From Bacteroidota bacterium (GTDB lineage Bacteria; Bacteroidota; Ignavibacteria; UBA10030; UBA6906): a stretch of 8,117 nt of DNA. The notes under the pieces were generated by a model. That model was not told the origin of the DNA, did no database searches, and saw only the letters and a program-made list of their open reading frames with translations. This document shows, piece after piece, positions 1-5,863 of this stretch; the stretch's first letter is position 1; the number at the start of each line of letters is the position of its first letter. The translations under genes were made by a program, and so were the position numbers. The stretch spans positions 1 through 8,117 of the forward strand of contig DPLS01000152.1 of the NCBI GenBank assembly GCA_003541875.1. Reading direction: 5' to 3'.

Positions 1-1179
1 GAGTTGCGAACAGAAAGGGTCAATGCCATCCTAGGAACATCGCTCACAACAAACGAGGTAGTGAGGCAAGTTCGTTCACTGAATATCGAGCCGGTATCAA
101 GGAAGGCAAAGGTCTTGAAGTGTCGAATTCCATCGTATCGGGTCGATCTTGAGAGAGAGATTGATTTGATCGAAGAGGTCGCCAGAGTCTATGGCTACGA
201 TAACGTCGAAGAGAAATCGACAGCCTCAATCGATTTCTCCCACCCGTTTGCGAAGAGTCAGTTCAGCGATGACGTCCGGTCGACATTGATTGGTTTTGGG
301 TATCACGAGGCGATATCGTACACCCTCCAAGATACCAAGACAAGTGAAGAGAGTGGCGTCACTCCTGTGCGGTTGCTGGGTCTTCAGAGTTCTGAGACCG
401 CCGCGATGCGCACTTCGCTTGTGCCAGGTCTCCTGACTTCCGTGGCACGTAACGCCAGCTTTGGTACAGACGATGTCAGGCTATTCGAAATTGGAAAGGT
501 GTACTGCCAGGACGAAAGTTCCCAGCCAAAACTCGTGGAACACTTTCTGGAAGAGGAGCGGATTTGCCTTCTGCTTTCAGGGAAAAGGGCTCCACAGCAT
601 TGGAGCGTTTCTACAGAGCTGTATGATATCTTCGACTTGAAGGGGGAGGTATCCGATCTCGTGCTGAAGTTTGCTCTTGACAAAAGTAGCTTTATTTGTT
701 ATCCTACCAGCAATCGTTTAGCTGATAACGCGATAGCCATTGAAATCAATGGAAGTTACGCCGGCTACATGGGGAATGTTGCGGCGGAAGTGCTCAAGAG
801 ATTTGGCATTGAGCAAGAAGTGTTTGTGGCGGAGATTTTAGTTGAAGCGCTCAGTTCAGTCAAGCGAGGGAAGCAGTACTCACCGCTTCCACGGTATCCG
901 AAAGTTCGGCGAGATGTCGCTTTCGTCGTTGACGAATCGACGTCTGCAAGGAGCGTAGAGGATATCATCCGAAGTGCGTCGAGCTCGTTGCTGCAAGCGA
1001 TTGACTTGTTCGACGTCTATCGGGGCGAGAATCTCTCGGCCGGGAAGAAAAGCTTGGCTTTCGGTCTTGATTTGATGTCCCTTGACAGGACATTGACCGA
1101 TGAGGATATAGAATCGGAAGTAAAGAGTATTGTTGAAGAAGTGATACGTAAATCAGGTGCAGTGCTGCGGGCTGTGTAG
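1..1179 (+). CDS. pheT: Phenylalanyl-tRNA synthetase beta subunit, C-terminal half (5' end outside window)
   Basis: The open frame is already running at base 1 and stops with TAG at 1177-1179, giving 392 codons of a protein that is usually near 800 residues. PheT pairs with PheS in an alpha2-beta2 enzyme that charges tRNA-Phe in the cytoplasm. Visible parts in order are a B5 domain at about residues 5-70 (it opens with ERVNAILGT and ends in the acidic DLIEEVARVYGYDN signature), the synthetase-like core with no catalytic role of its own at about 75-290, and a C-terminal FDX-ACB anticodon-binding domain from about 294 (PLPRYPKVRRDVAFVVDE). The N-terminal EMAP-like and B3/B4 editing domains must lie upstream of the window. 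A TTG at base 4 is an internal codon, not a start. The next gene begins three bases after the stop, so the two are probably co-transcribed. Confidence 0.97.
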   Translation, partial: ELRTERVNAILGTSLTTNEVVRQVRSLNIEPVSRKAKVLKCRIPSYRVDLEREIDLIEEVARVYGYDNVEEKSTASIDFSHPFAKSQFSDDVRSTLIGFGYHEAISYTLQDTKTSEESGVTPVRLLGLQSSETAAMRTSLVPGLLTSVARNASFGTDDVRLFEIGKVYCQDESSQPKLVEHFLEEERICLLLSGKRAPQHWSVSTELYDIFDLKGEVSDLVLKFALDKSSFICYPTSNRLADNAIAIEINGSYAGYMGNVAAEVLKRFGIEQEVFVAEILVEALSSVKRGKQYSPLPRYPKVRRDVAFVVDESTSARSVEDIIRSASSSLLQAIDLFDVYRGENLSAGKKSLAFGLDLMSLDRTLTDEDIESEVKSIVEEVIRKSGAVLRAV

Positions 1180-1182
1180 GGT

Positions 1183-1551
1183 ATGAAGCAGTCTCCTTCA
1201 AGGAATGAGGCCATAAACGTGGAACAAAATTTGGCTGAAACGACACAGACCCCGCAAGGCGACACGAAAGTGATTGATGCGTGGCTGAAGAACCTTTGGG
1301 ATAGAGCGAAGAAAGCCGCAGAATTGATTGCTCGGCTGCGCGCTGAGAAAGCAGAGCTTCAAGCCAGGCTGGCATCGATCGAAGAAGAGCTTGCCCGGGT
1401 GAAACAGGATCTCTCGAAACACGAGGAGATGGTTCGCTCGCTCTCTGCTGAGCAACATGAGGAAGACAATTCTTTCCTGTCGAATGGCGAACGAGAGGAG
1501 CTGAGCGCGAGAGTCAAGGATCTCCTGACAAAGCTGGACGGCTACGTCTAG
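1183..1551 (+). CDS. Small coiled-coil protein, possibly ZapB-like division factor
   Basis: This encodes a 122-residue hydrophilic protein. Residues 1-30 are polar and look disordered. About 33-92 form one long amphipathic coiled coil rich in Glu, Lys, Arg, Leu and Ala (ELIARLRAEKAELQARL). A short C-terminal helix (about 100-122) begins NGEREELSARVKDLL. No signal peptide, membrane segment or catalytic motif is visible. The gene sits between pheT and zapA, and ZapA and ZapB cooperate at the Z-ring in other bacteria, so a division role is a reasonable inference from context. Coiled coils diverge too fast for sequence alone to prove it. ATG 1183 follows the pheT stop by three bases and has only AGGG one base upstream. 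An in-frame GTG at 1219 has a better-placed GAGG and would give 110 residues. Confidence 0.8.
   Translation: MKQSPSRNEAINVEQNLAETTQTPQGDTKVIDAWLKNLWDRAKKAAELIARLRAEKAELQARLASIEEELARVKQDLSKHEEMVRSLSAEQHEEDNSFLSNGEREELSARVKDLLTKLDGYV
1207..1221 (+). promoter_or_regulatory. Possible alternative ribosome binding site and GTG start for the coiled-coil gene
   Basis: GAGG at 1207-1210 stands eight bases before an in-frame GTG at 1219-1221. This is a better Shine-Dalgarno arrangement than the one before ATG 1183. The 12 residues that would be lost are polar and uncharacteristic. Both starts stay open; ATG 1183 was kept because it lies almost directly on the pheT stop, as in translationally coupled pairs. 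Confidence 0.3.
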
Positions 1552-1630
1552 GGAGATCTTCGTCGGCAAGACAGTATGTTGAGACGGCACTACTAGACAA
1601 CAATTGACCAACAGCACTATCCACAGGCAC

Positions 1631-1924
1631 ATGACAACAGATAGGAAGAGCATCAAAGTAAAGATCTTTGGCTCGGAATATCCTCTGCGTGGTGAGAGCG
1701 AAGAATTCACCCGAAGAGTGGCCACGTATGTGGATGACATGATCAACACCATCCACAGCAAGATTCCCGACCAGCCTACGCTTACCGTTGCAGTTCTTTC
1801 GGCACTAAATATCACAGAGGACATGTTGAAAGAGCGTGAGCGATCGAAGGGGCTAACAACCCAGGTAGAGGCAGAGCTCAGCAAACTCACGAACTACCTG
1901 GACAATTGTCTGCGGGAGAACTAG
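1631..1924 (+). CDS. zapA: Cell division protein ZapA
   Basis: From ATG 1631 this encodes 97 residues, a normal ZapA length. ZapA is a cytoplasmic protein that binds and bundles FtsZ filaments at the division site. The N-terminal globular head shows the family pattern of a short beta strand (KSIKVKIFGSEYPLRG, residues 6-21) followed by helices (EEFTRRVATYVDDMINTI, about 24-41, and LTVAVLSALNITEDML, about 51-66). The C-terminal part (about 66-95) is a helix suited to coiled-coil dimer or tetramer formation. The frame is open back to a TTG at 1604, which would add nine residues of no family character. Neither start has a good Shine-Dalgarno sequence, and ATG 1631 was chosen because the family fold begins just after it. 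The gene follows the coiled-coil gene after 79 bases, with no terminator seen between them. Confidence 0.88.
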   Translation: MTTDRKSIKVKIFGSEYPLRGESEEFTRRVATYVDDMINTIHSKIPDQPTLTVAVLSALNITEDMLKERERSKGLTTQVEAELSKLTNYLDNCLREN

Positions 1925-1927
1925 TCT
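1899..1927 (+). promoter_or_regulatory. Weak candidate promoter for the RNA downstream of zapA
   Basis: A -35-like TGGACA at 1899-1904 (five of six to TTGACA) is followed after 17 bases by TAGTCT at 1922-1927 (three of six to TATAAT). It overlaps the end of zapA. The expected transcription start near 1934 coincides with the first base of the long-range helix described for the candidate RNA. The poor -10 element keeps this tentative. Confidence 0.3.
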
Positions 1928-2187
1928 CCGTGCGTGGTGTTCATTCCACCTGTTGGAGGGAAAGAGTACGTCATAACATAAGACGTTGTCGGATCGATAT
2001 CCGCACTGTCTACCGTCTCAAACATTATAAAGAACCAACACTTTATAAAATGGGAGCCCGACTCATGGGCGTTGATTACACGCCTCACTCCTGGTAACCG
2101 GGGTTCTTGCGAAGACATTCCGCCTCCGGCGGGACGAGCGAGAGAGTGGAAGTAAAAGGCGTTCAGGCGAGCACCCACTGTGTTTGG
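1928..2187 (+). ncRNA. ssrS: Candidate structured RNA, possibly 6S RNA
   Basis: No credible protein gene fits the 346 bases between zapA and rny. The stretch carries complementary ends: bases 1934-1942 (GTGGTGTTC) pair with 2169-2178 (GAGCACCCAC) with one bulged C and one G-U pair, and 1928-1933 can extend this with 2180-2187 through bulges. Internal hairpins are ACGTC/GACGT (1968-1986), CGGAT/ATCCG (1990-2003), TTATAAAG/CTTTATAA (2025-2048), GCCC/GGGC (2056-2070), CCTGG/CCGGG (2090-2102) and CCGCC/GGCGG (about 2120-2133). 6S RNA folds into a long hairpin with closed ends that binds sigma70 RNA polymerase, and in several bacteria its gene lies next to zapA. In E. coli 6S the 5' arm GATGTTC pairs with a 3' GCATC arm, similar in kind to the helix here. 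Assignment is inference. At about 250 nt it would be longer than the usual 6S of about 180-200 nt, and the large central bubble was not proven by hand folding. Confidence 0.5.
2025..2048. repeat. AT-rich perfect inverted repeat inside the candidate RNA
   Basis: TTATAAAG at 2025-2032 and CTTTATAA at 2041-2048 are perfect reverse complements separated by the eight bases AACCAACA. As RNA this is an eight-pair stem-loop. As DNA it could equally be a palindromic protein-binding site. The centrally unpaired A/C-rich loop lies in the middle of the candidate RNA, where a 6S RNA would have its apical part. Confidence 0.6.
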
Positions 2188-2198
2188 AAAGGTTCTTT

Positions 2199-2240
2199 AA
2201 TAATCCTTTTCAGAAACGGTTGCTGTGCGGATTTTTTTTT
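2199..2240 (+). terminator. Candidate intrinsic terminator between the RNA region and rny
   Basis: AATCC at 2202-2206 pairs with GGATT at 2229-2233, and the inner CAG (2211-2213) can pair with CTG (2223-2225). Nine consecutive T at 2232-2240 follow. The stem is short and its interior only partly paired, so termination may be incomplete. It lies where the zapA-side transcript or the candidate RNA would need to end, 30 bases before the rny start. Confidence 0.45.
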
Positions 2241-2270
2241 GTTTTTTGAAAACGTGAATGCGAGGTCAGT

Positions 2271-3833
2271 ATGGAAAATTATCTCATGCTTATTGTTGCT
2301 GTCCTAACTTGTGGAGTTGGTGTCTTGGCAGGCTGGTTTTTCAGCGCACGAGCCTCGAACAGCAAGCTTGCTTCGGCAAAGGAAGTGGCAAAGAAGATCG
2401 TCGAGGAGGCGGGTAAAGAAGCTGAAACTCTTAAGAGGGAAAAGCTCCTTGAAGTGAAGGATGAGTGGTACGCCAAGAAAAAGGATTTTGATGCCGACAT
2501 CCAGAGCAAGCGGGCAAAGCACCAGGCACAGGAAAAAGCTCTTGAAGCGCGTGAGGAGAATATTGATCGGAAAGTGGATCTCCTCAACAAGAAGGAACGG
2601 GAGCAGGCGGCTCTTAGGAAGGCCCTCGAGGACAAATCCAAGACGCTTGAGTCGAAACAGCAGGAACTTGACAAAGCAGTTGCGGAGGAAAACCTAAGAC
2701 TTGAGCGGGCTTCGGGTCTTTCCCGGGATGAGGCGAAACGAATCCTCATGGAAAATCTTCTCAACGATGCACGCGCAGAAGCTGCCCACATGCTCAAAGA
2801 GGTGCGTGACAAGGCCAAGGACGAGGCAAAACGTGATGCACAGAAGCTTATTGTGCAAGCAATCCAGCGGACTGCCGCCGACCATTCGGTTGAGACCACG
2901 GTAAGTGTGCTTAATATTCAGAGTGACGAGATGAAGGGTAGGATTATCGGGAGAGAGGGGCGCAATATACGAGCATTCGAGGCTGCGACCGGCGTAGACG
3001 TGATTGTAGATGACACGCCTGAAGCCGTTATCCTCTCAGCATTTGACCCCTTCCGACGCGAAGTCGCTCGAGTGTCGCTCGAACGGCTCATCGCAGATGG
3101 TCGCATCCACCCAGCTAGAATTGAAGAGGTTGTGGAGAAGGTCCGAGGAGAACTTGAGGAAGAAGTTATTCGAACGGGAGAGAATACGTTGCTCGAAGTG
3201 GGTCTGCACGGAGCACACAAAGAGATCCTAAGTCTTCTAGGCCGCATGAAGTATCGTTCCAGTTATGGTCAGAACATGCTCCAGCATAGCACCGAGGTCG
3301 CGTTCCTCACAGGGATGATGGCTTCTGAATTGGGTTTGGATGCATCACTTGCCAAACGTGCCGCGCTGTTTCATGACATCGGGAAGTGTGTCGATAAGAG
3401 TGTGGAGGGACCGCATGCACTCGTCGGCGCAGATGTGGCAAAGAAGTATGGTGAACACCCGACCGTGGTCAACGCCATTGGCTCACATCATGATGATATC
3501 CCGATGGAGTCTCCGATCGCTGCCCTCGTCCAGGCAGCAGACTCGATCAGCGGAGCGCGTCCTGGAGCCCGCAGAGAGTCGGTTGAGGGATACGCGAAAC
3601 GACTTGAGAAGCTGGAGACCTTGGCTCAGTCATTCCAAGGGGTTGCACGAACCTATGCAATCCAGGCCGGAAGGGAAATCCGAGTCGTGGTCGAACAGGA
3701 CAAGGTTGACGATGTAATGGCCGACCAGTTGGCGCACGACATAGCTGCCAAGATCCAACAGGAAATGGAATACCCGGGCCAGATCAAAGTCATCGTGATA
3801 AGAGAATTCAGATCGGTAGCGTTCGCAAAGTAG
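2271..3833 (+). CDS. rny: Ribonuclease Y
   Basis: This encodes 520 residues, the usual size of RNase Y, an endoribonuclease that starts decay and processing of many mRNAs from the inner face of the membrane. Residues 4-24 form one hydrophobic membrane anchor. About 30-205 are a long charged coiled coil. A KH RNA-binding domain follows, with its GREG loop at 227-230 (GRIIGREGRNIRAFE). The HD metal-dependent phosphohydrolase domain spans about 335-430, with H339, the HD pair H368-D369 in FHDIGK, H406-H407 and D424 in AADSISGARPGARRES. A conserved C-terminal region ends at REFRSVAFAK. All catalytic residues expected of the family are present. ATG 2271 has GAGGT at 2262-2266, a well-spaced Shine-Dalgarno sequence, and leads straight into the anchor. 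It follows the candidate RNA and its terminator, and coaE begins 64 bases after its stop. Confidence 0.97.
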   Translation: MENYLMLIVAVLTCGVGVLAGWFFSARASNSKLASAKEVAKKIVEEAGKEAETLKREKLLEVKDEWYAKKKDFDADIQSKRAKHQAQEKALEAREENIDRKVDLLNKKEREQAALRKALEDKSKTLESKQQELDKAVAEENLRLERASGLSRDEAKRILMENLLNDARAEAAHMLKEVRDKAKDEAKRDAQKLIVQAIQRTAADHSVETTVSVLNIQSDEMKGRIIGREGRNIRAFEAATGVDVIVDDTPEAVILSAFDPFRREVARVSLERLIADGRIHPARIEEVVEKVRGELEEEVIRTGENTLLEVGLHGAHKEILSLLGRMKYRSSYGQNMLQHSTEVAFLTGMMASELGLDASLAKRAALFHDIGKCVDKSVEGPHALVGADVAKKYGEHPTVVNAIGSHHDDIPMESPIAALVQAADSISGARPGARRESVEGYAKRLEKLETLAQSFQGVARTYAIQAGREIRVVVEQDKVDDVMADQLAHDIAAKIQQEMEYPGQIKVIVIREFRSVAFAK

Positions 3834-3897
3834 ATCGGATCCAATCTGAACTCGACCGTGCTCCCGTTCTTCGCATAGCGACCAACTTCGGAGTAAA

Positions 3898-4539
3898 ATG
3901 AGACGGCCAAAATCGTATCCGTTTTTGCGGGTTGGGGTGACTGGCGGCATCGGCTCGGGTAAGTCCACGGTTTGCAGGTTGTTCTCGGGTCTTGGGAGGC
4001 ATGTCATCTTTGCTGATGATGTTGCTCGTCGCATTGCAGACGAAGACCCCGAGGTGAAACAAGCCGTCCTTCAGGAATTTGGCCCCACCGCATACCTCTC
4101 CAATGGTCTCCTCGACCGAAAAGGGATCGCTTCAATCGTCTTCACAAATCGGAACAAGAGAGAGAAGCTTGATTCCATAGTTCATCCTCGGGTCTTTGAG
4201 TGTATTGACGCACAACTCGAGTCCCTTAGCCGCGACACATCTTTCCCCTACATCCTTGTTGAAGCCGCCTTGATCTTTGAAACAGGCATGGAGAAGTCGC
4301 TGGATCACGTCATCGTTGTGACGGCAGAGGAGGAAACTTGTATACAGCGGGTTGTCATGAGGGAGAAAGTTCCTCCTGAAGAGGTGAGGCGACGTATAGC
4401 CTCCCAGATGCCGATGACGAAGAAATCGAGGCGGGCAGATTTCGTCATTCAAAACAACGGCGCGGAATCTGATCTGCGCGCGACGGTGCACTTTCTTGAC
4501 AAGGTGCTTTTTGAAATCAATGCGCAACGAGAATCATGA
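3898..4539 (+). CDS. coaE: Dephospho-CoA kinase
   Basis: This encodes 213 residues, normal for CoaE, which phosphorylates the 3'-hydroxyl of dephospho-CoA with ATP in the last step of coenzyme A synthesis. It is a cytoplasmic P-loop kinase. The Walker A motif GGIGSGKST occupies residues 16-24, the substrate-side acidic residues sit in ADDVARR (39-45), the CoA-domain motif VHPRVF is at 95-100, the VEAALIFETG segment at 121-130, and the lid and C-terminal signature RIASQMP...ADFVIQNNG at 166-188. GGAG at 3890-3893 lies four bases before ATG 3898. The last four bases (ATGA) overlap the start of the next gene, which suggests translational coupling to the aminotransferase. The two enzymes share no obvious pathway. 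The 64 bases between rny and this gene hold no clear promoter or terminator. Confidence 0.96.
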   Translation: MRRPKSYPFLRVGVTGGIGSGKSTVCRLFSGLGRHVIFADDVARRIADEDPEVKQAVLQEFGPTAYLSNGLLDRKGIASIVFTNRNKREKLDSIVHPRVFECIDAQLESLSRDTSFPYILVEAALIFETGMEKSLDHVIVVTAEEETCIQRVVMREKVPPEEVRRRIASQMPMTKKSRRADFVIQNNGAESDLRATVHFLDKVLFEINAQRES

Positions 4540-5732
4540 ACATTGCCGAAATAGAAGCGTCGCACTTCTTCCAGACGTACAAGCGGCTGAAGATCGAAAT
4601 CGATCGGGGTGAAGGTCCGTATCTGATTGCCAAGGATGGCAGTCGCTACCTTGACATGTTCGGAGGGATTGCTGTAAACGCCCTTGGGTATAACCATCCC
4701 AAAGTGAACTCGGCAATCGACGCACAGGTGAGGCGTTATCTTCATGTCTCAAATCTGTTCTATCAGGACACTCAAATCGAGCTCGCCCAATTGCTCTTGA
4801 AGGCGTCGGGGTTTTCAAAGCTCTTCTTCACGAACAGCGGTACCGAAGCCATCGAGGGAGCGTTGAAGCTGGCTCGAAAATGGGGGAAGCCTCAAGGGAA
4901 AGAGAACATCTTCGGATTGACGGATTCTTTTCACGGCAGAACGTTCGGCTCGATGTCCATCACGGGCCGGGAGAAGTATCGGGAAGGCTACGAGCCGTTC
5001 TTGCCCGAGACGTCGATTCTGAAGTTCAATGATGTTGATGACTTGGAAAAGAACATCAATACAAAAACGCTGGCGGTGGTTCTTGAGTTCATTCAGGGCG
5101 AGGGAGGAATCAAGCTTGTTACTCCCCAGTACATTGAACTGCTGGAGCGACTCCGGTCAAAGTTTGGATTCATCGTCATCGCCGACGAGATTCAATCGGG
5201 GCTCGGGAGGACGGGGAAGCTCTTTGCATTTCAACATTTCAACTTTGAACCAGACATCGCAGTTGTCGCCAAAGCAATTGGCGGTGGGTTACCCTTGGGA
5301 GCATTCATAGGAAAAGAACGTCTCAGTGGGGTATTTACTCCGGGAGTCCACGGCACCACGTTTGGGGGAAACCCTGTGGCTTGTGCTGCGGGGCTAGCGA
5401 CGGTCGGAGAGATTCTTCATGGTGGAGTCATGCAGAATGTTGTTGAGATGGGGAGTTACCTTTTTGGGAAACTCGAACAGCTCAAGATGGAATTTCCGGA
5501 TTGTGTATTGGAGGTCCGAGGGAAGGGACTGATGGTTGGCTTGGAACTCAAGTTTGATGGTGCTGAATTCATTGAGCGGATGATGGCGAGACATGTACTT
5601 TTGAATCTTACCAATTCCACGGTGGTGCGATGGCTCCCACCCCTGAATATTGGCAAATCGCATATTGACGAGGCAGTGCATGCAGTTGCAACGGCTTTGG
5701 CAGAAACAAGGCAGAATAGGGAGACAGGCTAG
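4536..5732 (+). CDS. argD: Class III PLP-dependent aminotransferase, acetylornithine/ornithine type
   Basis: This encodes 398 residues, the size of fold-type I class III aminotransferases. PLP-binding and catalytic features are all visible: SGTEA at 101-105 for the phosphate, SFHGRT at 131-136 where F132 would stack on the ring, EGEGG-like QGEGG at 187-191, DEIQSGLGRTG at 217-227 with D217 facing the pyridine nitrogen, the Schiff-base lysine K246 in VVAKAIGGGLPLGAF, and GTTFGGNP at 273-280. The C-terminal NLTNSTVVRWLPPL (about 357-370) is the carboxylate-binding Arg region typical of ArgD-like enzymes. The likely reaction is N-acetylornithine to or from N-acetylglutamate semialdehyde in arginine synthesis. 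RocD, LysJ, AstC or GabT-like specificity cannot be excluded from sequence, and no other arg gene is in the window. It overlaps coaE by four bases. No terminator is seen after its stop. Confidence 0.85.
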   Translation: MNIAEIEASHFFQTYKRLKIEIDRGEGPYLIAKDGSRYLDMFGGIAVNALGYNHPKVNSAIDAQVRRYLHVSNLFYQDTQIELAQLLLKASGFSKLFFTNSGTEAIEGALKLARKWGKPQGKENIFGLTDSFHGRTFGSMSITGREKYREGYEPFLPETSILKFNDVDDLEKNINTKTLAVVLEFIQGEGGIKLVTPQYIELLERLRSKFGFIVIADEIQSGLGRTGKLFAFQHFNFEPDIAVVAKAIGGGLPLGAFIGKERLSGVFTPGVHGTTFGGNPVACAAGLATVGEILHGGVMQNVVEMGSYLFGKLEQLKMEFPDCVLEVRGKGLMVGLELKFDGAEFIERMMARHVLLNLTNSTVVRWLPPLNIGKSHIDEAVHAVATALAETRQNRETG

Positions 5733-5775
5733 CGCGTGGAGGGGTTGCGGACTGCAAAATCCAGGGTGTAGAGGG

Positions 5776-5804
5776 TTGACATTTGGATTAAGGAGAAGTA
5801 TATT
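5776..5804 (+). promoter_or_regulatory. Strong sigma70-type promoter for the exported protein gene
   Basis: A perfect -35 TTGACA (5776-5781) and a -10 TATATT (5799-5804, five of six) are separated by exactly 17 bases. Transcription would begin near 5811, giving a leader of about 53 bases. Nothing like the Bacteroidetes TTTG/TAnnTTTG promoter is seen here. The site lies 44 bases after the aminotransferase stop, so the next gene is probably its own unit. Confidence 0.75.
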
Positions 5805-5821
5805 CCTGCGCATATTCTCAC

Positions 5822-5836
5822 CTGCCTTCAAGGCAG
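5822..5836 (+). promoter_or_regulatory. Hairpin in the 5' leader of the exported protein mRNA
   Basis: CTGCC (5822-5826) and GGCAG (5832-5836) enclose a TTCAA loop; on DNA the palindrome extends to seven bases per arm around one C. It begins about 11 bases after the predicted transcription start and leaves the GGAGGT at 5855-5860 free. Such a 5' hairpin could stabilise the message or mark a protein-binding site in the DNA. Neither role is shown. Confidence 0.45.
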
Positions 5837-5863
5837 AATTCGTAAAACAACATCGGAGGTCCC

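Noticed and set aside
1198..1890. Long open frame (230 codons) on the minus strand across the coiled-coil gene and zapA
   Set aside because: It is fully antisense to two plausible genes, spans their boundary, and its translation (serine- and leucine-rich, irregular) shows no family features.
1928..2187. RNase P RNA, SRP RNA or tmRNA in the gap
   Set aside because: The conserved signatures I know (GAGGAAAGTCC of RNase P, GGAAGGAAGCAG of SRP RNA, a tRNA-like TTCGAATCC arm of tmRNA) are absent.
2183..2210. Bacteroidetes-type promoter (TTTG, then TAnnTTTG) before rny
   Set aside because: TTTG is present at 2183-2186 but the -7 element is not matched at the right spacing.
1906..2307. Short plus-strand open frames (63 and 66 codons) in the zapA-rny gap
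   Set aside because: Their translations have no recognisable features or good ribosome sites, and the second runs into rny in another frame. The region is better explained as structured RNA.
2279..2899. Minus-strand open frame of 206 codons opposite rny
   Set aside because: It is the shadow of the rny coiled-coil coding region; its Ser/Arg/Ala-rich translation is the usual antisense of Glu/Lys-rich codons.
3834..3897. Possible terminator or promoter between rny and coaE
   Set aside because: No T-tract hairpin and no acceptable -35/-10 pair were found in the 64 bases.
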